Positions 6,287 through 6,847 of a stretch of DNA of 6,847 nt are shown here, piece after piece. Each line of letters starts with the position of its first letter. Within the stretch, counting starts at the first letter, position 1. The translations under genes and the position numbers were made by a program. The notes beneath the pieces were generated by a model that saw only the letters and a program-made list of their open reading frames with translations, did no database searches and was not told the DNA's origin. The stretch is from assembly GCA_009392095.1 (NCBI GenBank), contig VFHF01000127.1:1-6847 (forward strand), read 5' to 3'. Source of the stretch: SAR202 cluster bacterium (GTDB taxonomy: Bacteria; Chloroflexota; Dehalococcoidia; Lucifugimonadales; UBA3495).

Positions 6287-6847
6287 GATTCGCCTCGGTA
6301 AGCCATCTCAAAAAATTGGTATTCGTAACGGAGGACGTCTCGGAATATCCCTTGAAACCTATCCTGCTGGATCGCGGTCGGAGCGCTCTCGTCGACCAAG
6401 CTGCGGAGCCAGGACACAAATCGCGACATGCCGGGGCTGGTGTGGATGTCGATCCAAGTCTGGTAGTAGCGGTCGCTGGGTTTCGGACCGGCTTCCTCGG
6501 CGCGCTGAGCCCAGTCTAGGTAGGGCCATTCAACCGCCAGCAGAGTGGCCACGACCTCTGTGAAAGTGCCGTCGTAGGCCAGAGTACGGAGGTACCCGCT
6601 GTAATTCTGGGTGGTGGGCAGGTATTGGAGCCCCGTAACTGCTTTACGGGAGATTCCCCGCTCCCGAAAGGCCTCTTGGAACAGGCCTTCTTCGCCACCG
6701 AGCCCCAGGTGCAGGAATCTGACGAGCCCACGGGCTGCGCCGAAATCTGGGGCTTTGGCCGTGGCCAGGCTCAACGGGATCGCCCAGTCCCGCAAGAACG
6801 GGTAGTCTTGATTGAAATAGACGTGGAACCTTTCCTGGTCCAGGAAC
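6274..6847 (-). CDS. tenA: TenA/PqqC-family protein, thiamin-pyrimidine salvage, N-terminus cut off
   Basis: Only the last 190 residues are inside the window; the frame stays open through 6847 and starts beyond it. TenA-family enzymes hydrolyse aminopyrimidines from degraded thiamin, or thiamin itself, to release HMP. The all-helical fold is recognisable from FNQDYPFLRDWAIPLSLATA (residues 10-29 of the visible part), whose QDY carries the substrate-binding Asp. Further on come GLVRFL, the LLAVEWPYLDWA helix, YYQTWIDIHTS, and the C-terminal YEYQFFEMAY with the conserved Glu of the family. In TenA proteins with a catalytic Cys, the helix reads like LLPCxWxY; here Val replaces the Cys and Glu follows. 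This places it with Cys-less (TenA_E-like) forms, whose substrates differ or are less well known. The 13-nt overlap with thiD supports a role in pyrimidine salvage, since ThiD would phosphorylate the product. A non-thiamin role cannot be excluded. Confidence 0.88.
   Translation of the reverse strand, partial: FLDQERFHVYFNQDYPFLRDWAIPLSLATAKAPDFGAARGLVRFLHLGLGGEEGLFQEAFRERGISRKAVTGLQYLPTTQNYSGYLRTLAYDGTFTEVVATLLAVEWPYLDWAQRAEEAGPKPSDRYYQTWIDIHTSPGMSRFVSWLRSLVDESAPTAIQQDRFQGIFRDVLRYEYQFFEMAYRGESWPQ

Overview
The window is one co-oriented block of genes on the minus strand. Reading in the direction of transcription, from high to low coordinates, it holds: a tenA-type thiamin-salvage gene running off the right edge, thiD, a short broken gene that looks like a remnant of a retropepsin-like (clan AA) aspartic protease, ileS, and a soluble helical-repeat protein of the TTC38 type. 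Every long plus-strand reading frame lies antisense to one of these and is treated as a shadow. The DNA is moderately GC-rich and compact. Eukaryotic-type IleRS, small retropepsin-like proteins and the intergenic palindrome at the left edge together suggest an uncultured bacterium, perhaps Chloroflexota (Dehalococcoidia/SAR202-like). That assignment is inference from gene character only; no rRNA or marker gene here settles it.

Right part (5159-6847). The tenA-like gene and thiD overlap by 13 nt and encode two steps of thiamin-pyrimidine (HMP) salvage: TenA-family proteins release HMP from degraded thiamin or aminopyrimidine precursors, and ThiD phosphorylates it to HMP-PP. The TenA homologue lacks the usual active-site Cys. 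Sixteen nucleotides after thiD, with a good Shine-Dalgarno sequence, begins a 92-codon gene broken by a one-base frameshift. Its two halves resemble the N- and C-terminal parts of the bacterial retropepsin-like family, but the Asp-Thr-Gly catalytic triplet and the middle of the fold are missing.

Middle part (1886-5158). ileS encodes a 1050-residue type 2 (eukaryotic-like) isoleucyl-tRNA synthetase with complete catalytic, editing and anticodon-binding regions. Its class I signature reads GIHH rather than HxGH, the swapped form linked to very high mupirocin resistance in characterised IleRS2 enzymes. A TATAAT -10 box sits in the 120-nt gap upstream, so ileS probably has its own promoter and a short leader. 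The gap has no room for a T-box.

Left part (1-1885). After a 223-nt spacer comes a complete 490-residue TTC38-like protein of unknown function with a strong ribosome binding site. The last 189 nt carry no convincing gene but include one copy of a widespread intergenic palindrome (ATTCTTCG...GGAATGACA type). I see no CRISPR array, tRNA, rRNA, insertion sequence or defence system. The most unusual items are the retropepsin-like relic, the GXHH IleRS and the Cys-less TenA.
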